Source of the DNA: Microcoleus sp. FACHB-68
GTDB taxonomy: Bacteria > Cyanobacteriota > Cyanobacteriia > Cyanobacteriales > Oscillatoriaceae
NCBI RefSeq assembly: GCF_014695715.1
Contig: NZ_JACJOT010000015.1
Location: 1-64,000 of the forward strand
Length of the DNA stretch: 64,000 nucleotides
Direction of reading: 5' to 3'
Shown here: piece after piece, positions 17,025-26,391 of the stretch
Position numbering within the stretch: the stretch's first letter is position 1
Layout: the number at the start of each line of letters is the position of its first letter
Translations under genes and position numbers: made by a program
The notes under the pieces: generated by a model
What the model saw: only the letters and a program-made list of their open reading frames with translations
Told to the model about the DNA's origin: nothing
Databases searched by the model: none

Positions 17025-17474
17025 TCACGGTAAAGTACCTTCCCTCTTTGGCTGCCGGCGCTCGTCGAGCCACTGCTGTAAAATCAGGGCGGCTGCCTTG
17101 CGGTCAATCAGTCCTTTATTCCGCGAGGGAGAGCGATTTTCTGCGATGATCATTTGCTCCGCCTGAAACGACGTTAAACGCTCATCCACATATTCCACCG
17201 GCAGTTGCAGTGCCTCAGAAAGGCGGTTGGAAAATTTCTGCACGGATTTGGCTTGGAAACCCACATTGCCATTCATGGAATAGGGTAAACCGACAACAAG
17301 CACTTGCACCTGTCTTTCCTCGACCAAGTGGCGCAGTTGTGCCACATCTCGGTCAAACGAGGTGCGATCAATGGTAGTCAATCCGGTGGCAATTAAGCCG
17401 GTGCCATCACAACCGGCTACCCCGATGCGCTTGCTGCCAACATCCAAACCCAGAGCTGAAATTCTCGCTGCCAT
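17025..17474 (-). CDS. ruvX: Putative pre-16S rRNA nuclease / Holliday junction resolvase YqgF
   Basis: 149-residue RNase-H-fold protein of the YqgF/RuvX family, involved in 16S rRNA 5' maturation and similar to Holliday junction resolvases. Conserved blocks are LGLDVGSKRIGVAGCD (first acidic residue), VVGLPYSMNG, VEYVDERLTSFQAEQM (second) and LIDRKAAALILQQWLDE (third). Length is typical. The short gap to the GNAT gene upstream (17 bases) suggests cotranscription. Confidence 0.92.
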   Translation of the reverse strand: MAARISALGLDVGSKRIGVAGCDGTGLIATGLTTIDRTSFDRDVAQLRHLVEERQVQVLVVGLPYSMNGNVGFQAKSVQKFSNRLSEALQLPVEYVDERLTSFQAEQMIIAENRSPSRNKGLIDRKAAALILQQWLDERRQPKREGTLP

Positions 17475-17491
17475 AGTTATTAATTAATGTC

Positions 17492-18733
17492 TCAGTTTGT
17501 CAGTCCTGAGTCGCCAGGATGGAGTTCTGACTCAACTTCTTTACAGAGGGCGCATTTCTCAGCGCTCACGACTGCATTAAGTGCCGGCTGCGGTTCAGTA
17601 ATCGGCTGTTTTTTTTGCAGCGGATTAAGCCACGACATCCGGCCCGGTACAGGTTTGCGTGCCGGCTGGAATCCCTGAAGCACATCAGATAGCTGTAAGG
17701 CTTCCAGAGCGTTGAGTTTAGACTCACGCAGCTTGTGCCAGACTGAGCGAGACATTAGCAGCGTGTGGGAAATGCGCTCAGCACCGATTTGCTCTAAATA
17801 CTCTTCCCGTTCTGGCTGATAATCTGCAGAAGCCAGATGTAAGGATTGAGGGGGGAAATCCTTGGCAATGCGGGCCATTTGGGACAGCAATTCTGGATAC
17901 AGCCAAGTGTAAGCTGGGTGGACGCTCAGCTGGGCGACGTGAGGCTGTGAACCGTCACGGCTCAACTGGATCTGAAAGTAGCCGATCGCTGCTTTGCGCT
18001 GGGGTTCAAACACATAGCCGCTGACCACTTCTGTGTGAGCAAGCCACTGTCTGAAACCTTCAATTAAAGCGCTGACCAGGCCGGTTTGAAAGTCCTGGAT
18101 GTGGCGGTCGAACACCTGGCGAAGCAACGGCGGCATGGCGGCTGTGTCCAACTGACACAACAGTTGAGCGTCGGCATTGCTCACCGGCAGCAAATTGGGC
18201 AGATCCGGTTCCCGATTGGCCAATTGCTCTTGCAGTGCCGGCCCAATTGTCCAATAGGTCATTTGGGCCAAGGGTTGAAACCCATTTTGCCGGTAGAGAG
18301 CTAGCGCGTTTTTATCATTAACATTCACCTCTAGCAGCCAAGTCCGGGCCTCCCAAACCACCTCTAAGCAGTGGCGTAGCAGCACCGAACCAATTCCCTG
18401 GCTAGAAGCGGCTGGATCGATGACCACCCGCTCGACTCGCCAAGTGCTCCGTGTGCGGTTAAATGGCGAGATTTGAATCATGCCCCGAAACTTGCCCTCT
18501 TGCTCGGCAACATGACAGCAAAAGAGGTACTGATAGGGATTGGGAAACAGACTCAGCAGCTTTAGCCAACCAAACCAGCGCCGAGCTTGTGACAGTTGCT
18601 GGCAAGTGTCAGTTAAACGACTGTGTGTTTCGGCTTCAAACTCCTCCGCACAGCGTTTTTCCATCACTTCCAGATCCCGGTATTGGATGGGGCGGATCGT
18701 GGTATTGGGGTTCTGGGGTGAGACAGGAGCCAT
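17492..18733 (-). CDS. GNAT family acetyltransferase with a second GNAT-like half
   Basis: 413 residues. The N-terminal half is a complete GNAT fold with the acetyl-CoA motif RVVIDPAASSQGIGSVLLRH and the following LYRQNGFQPL block. The C-terminal half (AAIGYFQIQLSRDG, QLSVHPAYTWLYPELLSQMA) looks like a degenerate second GNAT domain without the Q-x-x-G-x-G/A loop. The substrate cannot be read from the sequence. It is the first gene of the minus-strand cluster leading into yqgF. Confidence 0.8.
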   Translation of the reverse strand: MAPVSPQNPNTTIRPIQYRDLEVMEKRCAEEFEAETHSRLTDTCQQLSQARRWFGWLKLLSLFPNPYQYLFCCHVAEQEGKFRGMIQISPFNRTRSTWRVERVVIDPAASSQGIGSVLLRHCLEVVWEARTWLLEVNVNDKNALALYRQNGFQPLAQMTYWTIGPALQEQLANREPDLPNLLPVSNADAQLLCQLDTAAMPPLLRQVFDRHIQDFQTGLVSALIEGFRQWLAHTEVVSGYVFEPQRKAAIGYFQIQLSRDGSQPHVAQLSVHPAYTWLYPELLSQMARIAKDFPPQSLHLASADYQPEREEYLEQIGAERISHTLLMSRSVWHKLRESKLNALEALQLSDVLQGFQPARKPVPGRMSWLNPLQKKQPITEPQPALNAVVSAEKCALCKEVESELHPGDSGLTN

Positions 18734-18932
18734 TAAACCTTCTACGCGGCCTCTATCCTTTTTGAACGAACAATGTAGAGTTTAGAGTTTTTTCCCTTTT
18801 CTCCATTTTCCATTCTTCATTCTCCAGGGGAGCCGTGCCCTCCATGTATACGACGATTCACCCTGTTTTTGCGAGAGGCAATTTTTTAAGTTGCTTCTAC
18901 AGTCAGGAACGGGGCAAAACCTGTATGAGCGA

Positions 18933-20117
18933 TTAACCCTGAGCTTTCGGTCGAATCAAAACCAGCGGCGTTTGCTCATCAGCATTGCCGGCTGGGTTAG
19001 TTCTTAAGGCTTGTTCTAACAAAGCCGCTGACAGATCGGGGGTCGCTGCCAATATCTTAACTGCTTTCAAGTCGTTCACGTCTACAATCGCGGCTGATAA
19101 TCCCGTCTCCTGCTTAATTCTTTCTACAACTTTTTGAGGATTTTCTGGGCCGAGGACGATGAACTGGTCATAAGGGGGCAAGGTGCCGGTTACGTCGTCA
19201 ATGAGCCGCGCCTGCTCACCGGCAAGTTGGTAAAATACCCCAGGCTTGCCAAACACTTTAGCAATTGCCCCAACGACAAAGGCGAAGACGACCCGCGCCG
19301 GCCCGACAATATTCACTAAGGTCTGCATCCCGCAAGCGGTGGCCAAACTAGAGGTGGGCATGAAGAAATAGCACAGCCGTTTGGCCACAAATCCGGGCGT
19401 GATATCGGTGGGGGGGTGCCACCGGCCTTGCATGATGGCGATGGGCGTTTCGCCAATCGTCACGACATCTCCTTTTTGGGAGTGGGGGAAGATGTAACGC
19501 TTAACGATTTCTACAGGATCGTCGAGGTGCGTGAGTAAATGGGTTTTCACCGGCAGCACTTCTGCCACAGCGGTAGATCGCCAGCTTCCAGCCGTTGCGC
19601 CTGGTTCTGGATATTTCAGCGGCACAACCACATGGCGGACTTTGGGAATGCGTCCTTGAGGGCCATAGGTAATGTAGTTGATTTTGATCCAGGCGGTTTG
19701 CAATTGGCTCAGATCCGGCCCTTGAATCTCGATTGAAACTTTGATCCGCGTTTTCTTGCCGGTTTTGACAATATAGCCAAACCAATATCCATCATCCCGT
19801 GCCGGTGCATCTGGATGCAGGGGAATCACTTGGCTGTGGCAAGTAATGCCCTCCAAGCTGCCTTTCGACAACAGGCTGACTTCCGAACGCACTTCCGGCA
19901 GCATGATTTCTAAACTTTGCGTCTGGTTGTGAAACTCCATCTCGCCGACCAAAAGATAGCGGTTGGGTTCCACAACTTCTAACTTCCAATCTCCCTGCGA
20001 CAGCTTTAAATCATTGCCGGGACGCCGCCGGTACTGTAACTCTAGCGCCAACCCAGCGAACCCTAGCAAGAGAGCCGCGACTCCTACACCAATTCCTATG
20101 CTTTCTGCGATCACCAC
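18933..20117 (-). CDS. CofE-like (F420-0:gamma-glutamyl ligase-like) membrane-anchored protein
   Basis: 394 residues. A transmembrane segment at about 5-27 (IGIGVGVAALLLGFAGLALE) is followed by a beta-rich region to about 185 without a known motif. A domain resembling F420-0:gamma-glutamyl ligase follows (VLPVKTHLLTHLDDPVEIVK, HSQKGDVVTIGETPIAIMQG). CofE adds glutamates to F420-0. The N-terminal membrane extension is not part of classical CofE, so this cyanobacterial form may have another substrate. The window also encodes CofG, but the two are 18 kb apart. The family assignment is moderately sure, the reaction is not. Confidence 0.6.
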   Translation of the reverse strand: MVIAESIGIGVGVAALLLGFAGLALELQYRRRPGNDLKLSQGDWKLEVVEPNRYLLVGEMEFHNQTQSLEIMLPEVRSEVSLLSKGSLEGITCHSQVIPLHPDAPARDDGYWFGYIVKTGKKTRIKVSIEIQGPDLSQLQTAWIKINYITYGPQGRIPKVRHVVVPLKYPEPGATAGSWRSTAVAEVLPVKTHLLTHLDDPVEIVKRYIFPHSQKGDVVTIGETPIAIMQGRWHPPTDITPGFVAKRLCYFFMPTSSLATACGMQTLVNIVGPARVVFAFVVGAIAKVFGKPGVFYQLAGEQARLIDDVTGTLPPYDQFIVLGPENPQKVVERIKQETGLSAAIVDVNDLKAVKILAATPDLSAALLEQALRTNPAGNADEQTPLVLIRPKAQG

Positions 20118-20189
20118 AATTGTTTCCGAATTTTTGTTCTGCGAGTTTATTCAGGCTGACCCTTCTGCGGACGGGATAGAACGAGGGGG

Positions 20190-20380
20190 ATAAAGAGTCC
20201 TGAGTGCTGAGTGCTGAGTCCTGAGCTTTTGAGTGGGAGAGTGGGAGAGTGGGAGAGAGTGATACAACACTTAATTTTCCCAATGCCCAATGCCCATACC
20301 TAAAGGTTGGCGCAGCCTTGCCCATACCTTTAGGTTGGCGAAGCCTTGCCCAATCCCCAATGCCCAATCCCCAATGCCCC
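20190..20380. repeat. Cluster of short repeats between the CofE-like gene and cruF
   Basis: Three repeat types are stacked: GAGTGCTGAGTGCTGAGTCC at about 20197-20225, GTGGGAGAGTGGGAGAGTGG at about 20232-20255, and CCCAATGCCCAATGCCC tracts enclosing two copies of the CCTAAAGGTTGGC module (about 20297-20320 and 20325-20349). No gene is visible in 20118-20541. Confidence 0.7.
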
Positions 20381-20541
20381 TTTTATCCTATAACGACTGT
20401 AAGGAGGGTTAGAAAGCCTACAGAATTGTAAGGCCCTGGGATTAGTTTGAGAAAAGCCTCTCTCGATAGCAAGATTTTTGTTAAACATTTGTAAACTGTT
20501 AAGAAGCGCTTTTTAAGGTTTACATTTCTTAAAGGAGTTCC

Positions 20542-21483
20542 ATGAAGCTACTGATTACTGCCGAGCGCTATTTACTGATTGGCCATGTTGGGGCGATGGC
20601 GTTCGGACTGGCAGGGCTGCTGCTGGTTTTACCCAATCCAGAATTAATTCTGAGTTTATCGTCTGTCGGACAAAGCATCTTCCAGTGGAGTATGGCCGGT
20701 GGGGGGGTGGTTTATATCATCTTCGGAGCAGCAGCGGTGGCGATTTATGCCTACCGGCTGCTGGGAATGCGGCTGTGGCTGTCGTTTATGCTGCCGTCTG
20801 TGTTTCTGTCTTTGGGGAGTGAGCTGTTGGGCACCAGCACCGGCTTCCCGTTTGGCCATTACCAATATTTGAGTGGTTTGGGCTATAAAGTGGCCGGTTT
20901 GGTGCCGTTTACCATTCCCCTGTCTTGGTTTTATATGGGGCTGGTGTCCTATCTGCTGGCGCGTGCCGGCTTAGAACGCATCGGCATGGCTAATTGGGTT
21001 CGCCACATCTCGGCGATTGCCTTGGGTTCCCTGTTACTCACGGCTTGGGACTTTGTTCTTGATCCGGCCATGAGCCAGACAGCCTTTCCGTTCTGGGAAT
21101 TTCAGGAAGTCGGCGCTTTCTTTGGGATGCCTTACCGCAACTTAGCCGGTTGGATGGGCACCGGCGCACTGTTTATGTCTGTGGCAGCTTTGTTGTGGGG
21201 AAATACACGGATTTCATTGCAGCGCTCACAACTGGGTTTACCTCTAATTGTTTATGTGGTTAACTTCGCCTTCGGTGCGATTATTACCTTGGGTGCCTTA
21301 GATGCCCGGTACTTGATTCCCACGTCGCTGAGTGTGTTGCTGGGTGTTGTGCCGGCTGTGATTCTATGGTGGATGGCTGCGCCGGCAACGCAAACCGTGG
21401 AGGATGCCACCTCTGAGGCAGATTCCCAGATTATCGAGCGTGCTGAACTGCCGACTCCTCCTGTGGAAGTCGCCGCGAAATAA
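20542..21483 (+). CDS. cruF: Gamma-carotene 1'-hydroxylase CruF
   Basis: CruF hydrates the psi-end of gamma-carotene, a step toward myxol glycosides (myxoxanthophyll). The 313-residue membrane protein has about seven hydrophobic segments and the DUF422 signature regions GSELLGTSTGFPFGHYQYLS, FTIPLSWFYMGLVSYLLA and TAWDFVLDPAMSQTAFPFWE. Conserved Asp/Glu/His residues in these regions are intact. An RBS (AAAGGAG) lies just before the ATG. cruG follows about 570 bases downstream, completing the usual cruF-cruG pair. Confidence 0.92.
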   Translation: MKLLITAERYLLIGHVGAMAFGLAGLLLVLPNPELILSLSSVGQSIFQWSMAGGGVVYIIFGAAAVAIYAYRLLGMRLWLSFMLPSVFLSLGSELLGTSTGFPFGHYQYLSGLGYKVAGLVPFTIPLSWFYMGLVSYLLARAGLERIGMANWVRHISAIALGSLLLTAWDFVLDPAMSQTAFPFWEFQEVGAFFGMPYRNLAGWMGTGALFMSVAALLWGNTRISLQRSQLGLPLIVYVVNFAFGAIITLGALDARYLIPTSLSVLLGVVPAVILWWMAAPATQTVEDATSEADSQIIERAELPTPPVEVAAK

Positions 21484-21776
21484 GGCGGGAGGTAAACTTG
21501 AAAGGCAGCGCAGGGCCAGTGCGATTTCAGTTCGGTTTTGGGGTGTGCTGCCAAACCCCAACCGCTCTCATTTTCAATCGGTCATTTTCCCCTCACGTCA
21601 GGCGAAAGGTAAGAATACTCAATTTTTCTCAAATCCCTACGCCAAAGATGAGGGGAACTTTCAATTTGGGGGTTCCTCAATCTCTCAATGTTCAATTTTA
21701 AGAATTCGGCAAATAGCCAGCGAAATCCTAACCGCTTGTCTCTCTCCGGCCTGTTGTATGCTTTTAAAGCTTACTG

Positions 21777-21929
21777 TTAGCGTCTTTTCTGATTCTGTAG
21801 CATCAGGCCGGCTAAAGATAATAAGAATGTTAAAAAAAAGATACCGAAAACCATTGGATCAAAATGGCCATTCGTAGCGGGTGCCAAAGCTCCGTGTTCT
21901 GGCATTGCATCAGCAGGAATCTGGTTCAT
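21777..21929 (-). CDS. Small single-span membrane protein (50 residues)
   Basis: Between cruF and cruG, on the opposite strand, ATG 21929 opens a 50-codon frame: MNQIPADAMPEHGALAPATN, GHFDPMVFGIFFLTFLLSLA, GLMLQNQKRR and TAA. It has a soluble N-terminus, one clear transmembrane helix (MVFGIFFLTFLLSLAGLML) and a basic tail, the layout of small photosynthetic or stress membrane subunits. I do not recognise the family. A helix-shaped hydrophobic block that ends in a charged tail right at the stop argues for a real gene. Confidence 0.6.
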   Translation of the reverse strand: MNQIPADAMPEHGALAPATNGHFDPMVFGIFFLTFLLSLAGLMLQNQKRR

Positions 21930-22049
21930 TTATACAAGCTTGCTAAAGTTTTACTGCTTGATGAAAAAATTTTAAACTTCAATTCTGTTATTTGTCCTCC
22001 GTGTGAACAGGCGGACAAATGACCTGTTAACGATGAGAAAGGTTTTCTT

Positions 22050-23270
22050 GTGCTTACCAATTTTTTTTCTATCGCACACCCGATATCTACTGATTTGTCA
22101 ATAAATTATTGGTCATTGGGGCTATTGCTGTTTCAGGTGCCGGCGGTAGCGATTTTGCTGTCGCGTCTGATTAAAGGGCCAACCCGCAAGCCGCCAATTG
22201 AACCGCAACCGGCAACCCTAGATTTGTTGGGTAAGGTGAGTGTGGTTGTGCCGACGCTGAATGAGGCAGAACGAATTGGCCCTTGTTTAGCCGGCTTGAC
22301 TCGCCAGAGTTACGAAGTTCGGGAAATGATTGTGGTAGACAGCCGATCCCAGGATGGGACAGCAGAATTGGTGAAGGCTGCCGGTGAGAAAGATCCCCGA
22401 TTTCGGGTCATTACAGATGATCCGCTGCCTGCCGGCTGGGTGGGGCGTCCGTGGGCGTTGCATACCGGCTTTTACCACACTTCAGATGGCAGCGAATGGT
22501 TTTTAGGAATGGATGCCGATACCCAGCCGAGTCCGGGTTTGGTTGCCGGTTTAGTCGCAACGGCTGAGGCAGAGGGTTACGATCTGGTGTCTCTGTCGCC
22601 GCAATTTATTCTGAAATATCCAGGGGAATTGTGGTTGCAGCCGGCACTTTTACTCACCCTTGTCTACCGATTTGGCCCAACCGGCACCGGCGCAGATACG
22701 GCAGAACGAGTGATGGCAAACGGTCAGTGTTTTCTGTGCCGACGGTCTGTTTTAAAGCAGCTAGATGGCTACAGCAGCGCCCGTAGTTCGTTTTGTGATG
22801 ATGTCACCTTAGCCAGAAACATCGCCGCTAAAGGCTTTAAAGTGGGCTTCTGGGATGGGGCGAAGGTGTTGAAGGTGCGGATGTATGAAGGGGCGGCGGA
22901 AACTTGGCGAGAGTGGGGAAGATCGCTTGATCTCAAAGATGCTTCTTCATCGGGTCAGATTTGGGGCGATTTATGGCTGCTGCTAGCGATTCAAGGTTTA
23001 CCTCTGCCGATTTTACTGGGCTACCTGTTTCTATCTCCCCCGCTTGCTCTTGCCCCCTCTCTGCTGCTTTCTCTGCTGGGATTAAATCTATTTTTGCTGG
23101 CAATTCGGTTTGCTTTAAACTTTGCAATTGCCCCATCTTATGATCGCTCACAAGCAACTGCCGGCTGGATGTTTTGGTTGTCTCCGTTGGCAGATCCTTT
23201 AGCTGTCGTGCGAATTTTTCTTTCGGCCATTCAAAGACCCACTCAATGGCGCGGGCGAAAATATGAGTAA
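22050..23270 (+). CDS. cruG: Myxol 2'-O-glycosyltransferase CruG (GT2 family)
   Basis: CruG attaches the sugar to myxol in myxoxanthophyll synthesis. The 406-residue protein starts at GTG 22050 (AGAAAGG upstream). It has an N-terminal membrane segment, a GT2 catalytic domain (KVSVVVPTLNEAERIGPCLA, VVDSRSQDGTAELV, WFLGMDADTQPSPG with the DxD, FCDDVTLARNI) and C-terminal membrane helices. Length fits the family. Pairing with cruF supports the role; without that context it would be a generic GT2 glycosyltransferase. Confidence 0.88.
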   Translation: MLTNFFSIAHPISTDLSINYWSLGLLLFQVPAVAILLSRLIKGPTRKPPIEPQPATLDLLGKVSVVVPTLNEAERIGPCLAGLTRQSYEVREMIVVDSRSQDGTAELVKAAGEKDPRFRVITDDPLPAGWVGRPWALHTGFYHTSDGSEWFLGMDADTQPSPGLVAGLVATAEAEGYDLVSLSPQFILKYPGELWLQPALLLTLVYRFGPTGTGADTAERVMANGQCFLCRRSVLKQLDGYSSARSSFCDDVTLARNIAAKGFKVGFWDGAKVLKVRMYEGAAETWREWGRSLDLKDASSSGQIWGDLWLLLAIQGLPLPILLGYLFLSPPLALAPSLLLSLLGLNLFLLAIRFALNFAIAPSYDRSQATAGWMFWLSPLADPLAVVRIFLSAIQRPTQWRGRKYE

Positions 23271-23389
23271 CCCTGATATCTTGCACTTCTAAGGGTACGT
23301 GCCGATATAGGGGTGGGTTTTGACGCTAAAATCCTGCTGATTTTCTTGACTTACCCGCCCCTCTCTCAATTTTTTGTTGAGCTTAAAAG

Positions 23390-24190
23390 ATGCTTGAAAT
23401 TCTTAAAGATATTCCGATTGTTTACCTGGGTTTAATTGGCAGCCTGTTTGCCGGCTTAGCAACGGGAATCGGGGCCATTCCTATTTTTTTGATTCCTAAT
23501 ATAACCAAAAGAATTCAAGGAATGATGATGGGGTTTGGGGCTGGAGTAATGCTGGCTGCAACCTCATTTTCACTGATTATTCCGGCAATAGAAGCGGCTT
23601 CAGATAACACCGGCAATCGAGTTTGGGCTGCAACAATTGTGGTAATAGGGATACTTTTAGGCGGTATTTTTTTATTATATAGCAATCAATATCTTCCCCA
23701 CGAACACTTTTTTAAAGGGCAAGAAGGAACTGATACCAATAATTTAAAGAGAGTTTGGCTGTTTGTGATTGCAATTGCGATTCATAACTTTCCCGAAGGA
23801 TTAGCCGTGGGTGTGGGATTTGCTGGAGGGCAGATTGCCAATGGCATTGCCTTAGCCACCGGCATCGGGTTGCAAAACTTACCAGAAGGGCTTGTCGTCG
23901 CTTTAGCCTTGCTGGGAGAAAAATATTCTAAACGGGATGCCTTCTTAATTGCGCTGTTTACCGGCTTAGTTGAACCCATCGGCGGCGTGATTGGGGCGGG
24001 AGTGGTTTCTCTCGCCCAATTTTTTATGCCTTGGGCGATGGCGTTTGCTGCCGGCGCGATGCTATTTGTGATTAGCGATGAAATTATCCCCGAATCTCAC
24101 CAGTTAGGCTTTGAAAAAGAAGCAACCTTTGGGGTGATGATCGGGTTTGTGGTGATGATGTTTTTAGATGTCACCTTGGGGAGTAGCTAA
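23390..24190 (+). CDS. ZIP family metal transporter
   Basis: 266 residues with eight predicted membrane helices. The two metal-binding motifs of the ZIP family are present: HNFPEGLAVGVGFAGG in helix IV and GLQNLPEGLVVALALLG in helix V. It most resembles ZupT/GufA-type carriers, which import Zn, Fe, Mn or Co with broad specificity. In helix V the His of HxxxE is replaced by Gln (LQNLPEG), a variant known in GufA-type members. No Zur-like box was noticed upstream. Monocistronic by context. Confidence 0.88.
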   Translation: MLEILKDIPIVYLGLIGSLFAGLATGIGAIPIFLIPNITKRIQGMMMGFGAGVMLAATSFSLIIPAIEAASDNTGNRVWAATIVVIGILLGGIFLLYSNQYLPHEHFFKGQEGTDTNNLKRVWLFVIAIAIHNFPEGLAVGVGFAGGQIANGIALATGIGLQNLPEGLVVALALLGEKYSKRDAFLIALFTGLVEPIGGVIGAGVVSLAQFFMPWAMAFAAGAMLFVISDEIIPESHQLGFEKEATFGVMIGFVVMMFLDVTLGSS

Positions 24191-24231
24191 AAGCTTTCTG
24201 AGGGTGGGCATCAGGGATGAGGGGCATAGGG

Positions 24232-24254
24232 CAAGGCTTCGCCAACCTAAAGGT
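24232..24254. repeat. Dispersed AAGGCTTCGCC module
   Basis: AAGGCTTCGCCAACCTAAAG, followed by GTATGGGCAT, between the ZIP gene and rnhA. Same unit as at 14098 and 55337. Confidence 0.6.
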
Positions 24255-24332
24255 ATGGGCATCGTTAATAAATAGTAGAGAATACTCTGCGACTGTTCCT
24301 TAGCCCCTAGTCCCTAGTCCCTAACCCCTCTC

Positions 24333-25268
24333 TTAGTCCACGCGTTCCAGCTGCCAGAGGATTTGGTTGCCCTCGCGCCGCACTCGTGAGACGATCCAGT
24401 TTCGCCATACCCAGTTGTCTCCGCGACTGGTAACGGCGCTGGCGTTGACATCCATTAAGTCGGCAAGTTCGGAACTGGTGATGAGGTAGCGTTTTTCAGC
24501 GATTTCATCGGCGATCCTTAGGGTTTCTACTAAGTCCCGCAGTTGAGAGACTCTGAATTCGCTAGGTAAGTGGGTTTCGGTGGAGTCAGCAGCAAAAGGG
24601 GCAGTCGAGTCCGTCATGGCAACATCCGATGTCGAAAGGTCAGAGGGTACTGCACTGGATTGTATCGTTTTGTTTCCAAAATCGTTAGTTGCTGCTGAAC
24701 TAATTACCTGTTTCACCGGCATTTGTTGCACAGAAGTGGGTTTATCGGCAGCATAGGCGCGATCATTCGTTGCTGCTGAACTCATTACCTGTTTCACCGG
24801 CATCTGTTGCAAGGAAGCGGGTTTACCGGCAGCGTAGGCGCGGGCGATGGTGTCGCAGCGATCATTGTAAAAGTTGCCGGAGTGTCCTCGGACGTGTTGC
24901 CAGTTGACTTGCCGGCAGTTGAGTTTGTCGAGCACTTCCCAAATATCTTGGTTGAGGACGGGTTTGCCGGTGGAGGTTTTCCAGCCTTTCTTTTTCCAGC
25001 CTTTAATCCATTGGGTGATGCCGTTTTTCAGGTATTCGCTGTCGGTGTAGAGGGTGATGGGTTCGTCTTGACTGGCACTTGTGAGGAATTCTAAGGCAGC
25101 AACGGCGGCTTGCATTTCCATGCGGTTGTTGGTGGTTTGGGAGTCACCCCCGCCGAGTTCATGGGTGGAACCATCAGCGTAGCAAACAACGACTCCCCAG
25201 CCGCCTGGGCCGGGGTTGCCGGTGCACGCGCCATCGGTGTAAATACTTTGGATTTTGCTAGAAGACAT
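24333..25268 (-). CDS. rnhA: Ribonuclease HI with cyanobacterial C-terminal extension
   Basis: RNase HI degrades RNA in RNA-DNA hybrids. From MSSSKIQSIYTDGACTGNPG (ATG 25268; the frame also extends to 25334) the catalytic residues are D12, E51, D76 and D139, with H129 in HVRGHSG. The enzyme domain ends near residue 150. Then come two tandem 27-residue repeats (RAYAAGKPASLQQMPVKQVM and RAYAADKPTSVQQMPVKQVI, each followed by SSAATND). A conserved-looking C-terminal domain of about 75 residues completes it (VSQLRDLVETLRIADEIAEK, RYLITSSELADLMDVNASAV, NWVWRNWIVSRVRREGNQIL). The last part resembles a small winged-helix-like module. Confidence 0.93.
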   Translation of the reverse strand: MSSSKIQSIYTDGACTGNPGPGGWGVVVCYADGSTHELGGGDSQTTNNRMEMQAAVAALEFLTSASQDEPITLYTDSEYLKNGITQWIKGWKKKGWKTSTGKPVLNQDIWEVLDKLNCRQVNWQHVRGHSGNFYNDRCDTIARAYAAGKPASLQQMPVKQVMSSAATNDRAYAADKPTSVQQMPVKQVISSAATNDFGNKTIQSSAVPSDLSTSDVAMTDSTAPFAADSTETHLPSEFRVSQLRDLVETLRIADEIAEKRYLITSSELADLMDVNASAVTSRGDNWVWRNWIVSRVRREGNQILWQLERVD

Positions 25269-25350
25269 TAGCGAGGAATTAAGCGATGGATTCCCAAAAT
25301 TATCACGGCAATCGCTATTGGAACAATACTCCATACCCAGGCCGGCGATT

Positions 25351-26274
25351 TCACGACAAGTTAGTTTCTCCTGAATTATCTAACCCGTTCGCAATAAATA
25401 CTGCTTCAATCACTTGCCCTGTACAATTTTCTTCTTCCTGAGCAGCCGATGGAAGTTTTTCTAATTCATTCTCAATCAATACTGGCTCAATCGCTTGCCC
25501 TGTTTCAGTTTCATCTTCCTGAGAAGTCTGTGGAAGTTTTTCTAATCCATTTCCAACAAATACCGCTTCAATCACTTGCCCTGTCCAAATCTCATCCCAC
25601 TTAGAAACTGGGGGAAGTTTTTCTAATAACTGCGTCCCAATTGTTAGCGCCTCTTCTGAGAATTCTCCCTCGGCTATTTCTTTTAGCCCTACCATCCGAT
25701 TTGCCAACTCTCGATCCGGTGCTTCCTGCAATGTTTCCCCAAACCGGCGCAACCACTGCACCCATTGTTCTGTTGTGGCGCGGTATTGCATATCCTGCCA
25801 AAAATTTAAGGCGACTGACTCACCAAACGGGACTTTGGCTAACAGTTGACGAAACAAAGATTCATATTCTTCCTCACTCAGCGCTTGAGATTCTCTTGCC
25901 AGCAGTTGAGTGCCAATTTCTCCTGAAATTTCCCCAATTTCTCCACAACCGATTTCACTCAGCCGAACCATCCGCGTTGCTAATTCATGGTTAGGTGCGG
26001 GAGATTTTAACAAGCGATCTCGACCAAAGCGCTTGAGCCAGGAGATAAAAAATTTGTCCTGAATGCGATTTCCCAAATGTTCTAATACTTGCGCTTGCTG
26101 CCAACCTTCTCCAATCCCATCCATGAGCTGCATAAAGAAGTTTTCATAACCGGCATCACTCAAAGGATTAATGGGGACTGGGGTTTGCTCTTTCTTCTCT
26201 TCTTTTGATGATGTAGAATTTTTAAATAGCTGTTGAAAGAAGTGTACAAGCCGATCCCATATTTTTTTTAGCAT
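25351..26274 (-). CDS. Hypothetical protein with a duplicated helical domain
   Basis: 307 residues, no known family. A short amphipathic start (MLKKIWDRLVHFFQQLF) precedes two copies of a domain of about 85 residues: SDAGYENFFMQLMDGIGEGW to IGTQLLARE, and SEEEYESLFRQLLAKVPFGE to IGTQLLEKL. The same domain opens the TPR protein encoded just upstream (26561-27805), including its MLKEMWQRFF start. The tail carries three repeats of about 32 residues around TGQVIEAVFVGNGLEKLP. Probably a cytoplasmic scaffold. The two genes lie on the same strand 286 bases apart. Confidence 0.65.
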   Translation of the reverse strand: MLKKIWDRLVHFFQQLFKNSTSSKEEKKEQTPVPINPLSDAGYENFFMQLMDGIGEGWQQAQVLEHLGNRIQDKFFISWLKRFGRDRLLKSPAPNHELATRMVRLSEIGCGEIGEISGEIGTQLLARESQALSEEEYESLFRQLLAKVPFGESVALNFWQDMQYRATTEQWVQWLRRFGETLQEAPDRELANRMVGLKEIAEGEFSEEALTIGTQLLEKLPPVSKWDEIWTGQVIEAVFVGNGLEKLPQTSQEDETETGQAIEPVLIENELEKLPSAAQEEENCTGQVIEAVFIANGLDNSGETNLS

Positions 26275-26391
26275 ACTTTTATTGTTTTTTTTACAAAAGT
26301 GTAAAGATTCTGTAGAGCAATCCTATTTGAATTGCAACAAAGTGGAGTCCGGGCATCTTGCTATATAACGCGAATGAGACACTGGCATTAC

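Noticed and set aside
21404-21877. 157-codon plus-strand frame after cruF
   Set aside because: It overlaps the cruF end in another frame and is antisense to the better supported 50-residue gene.
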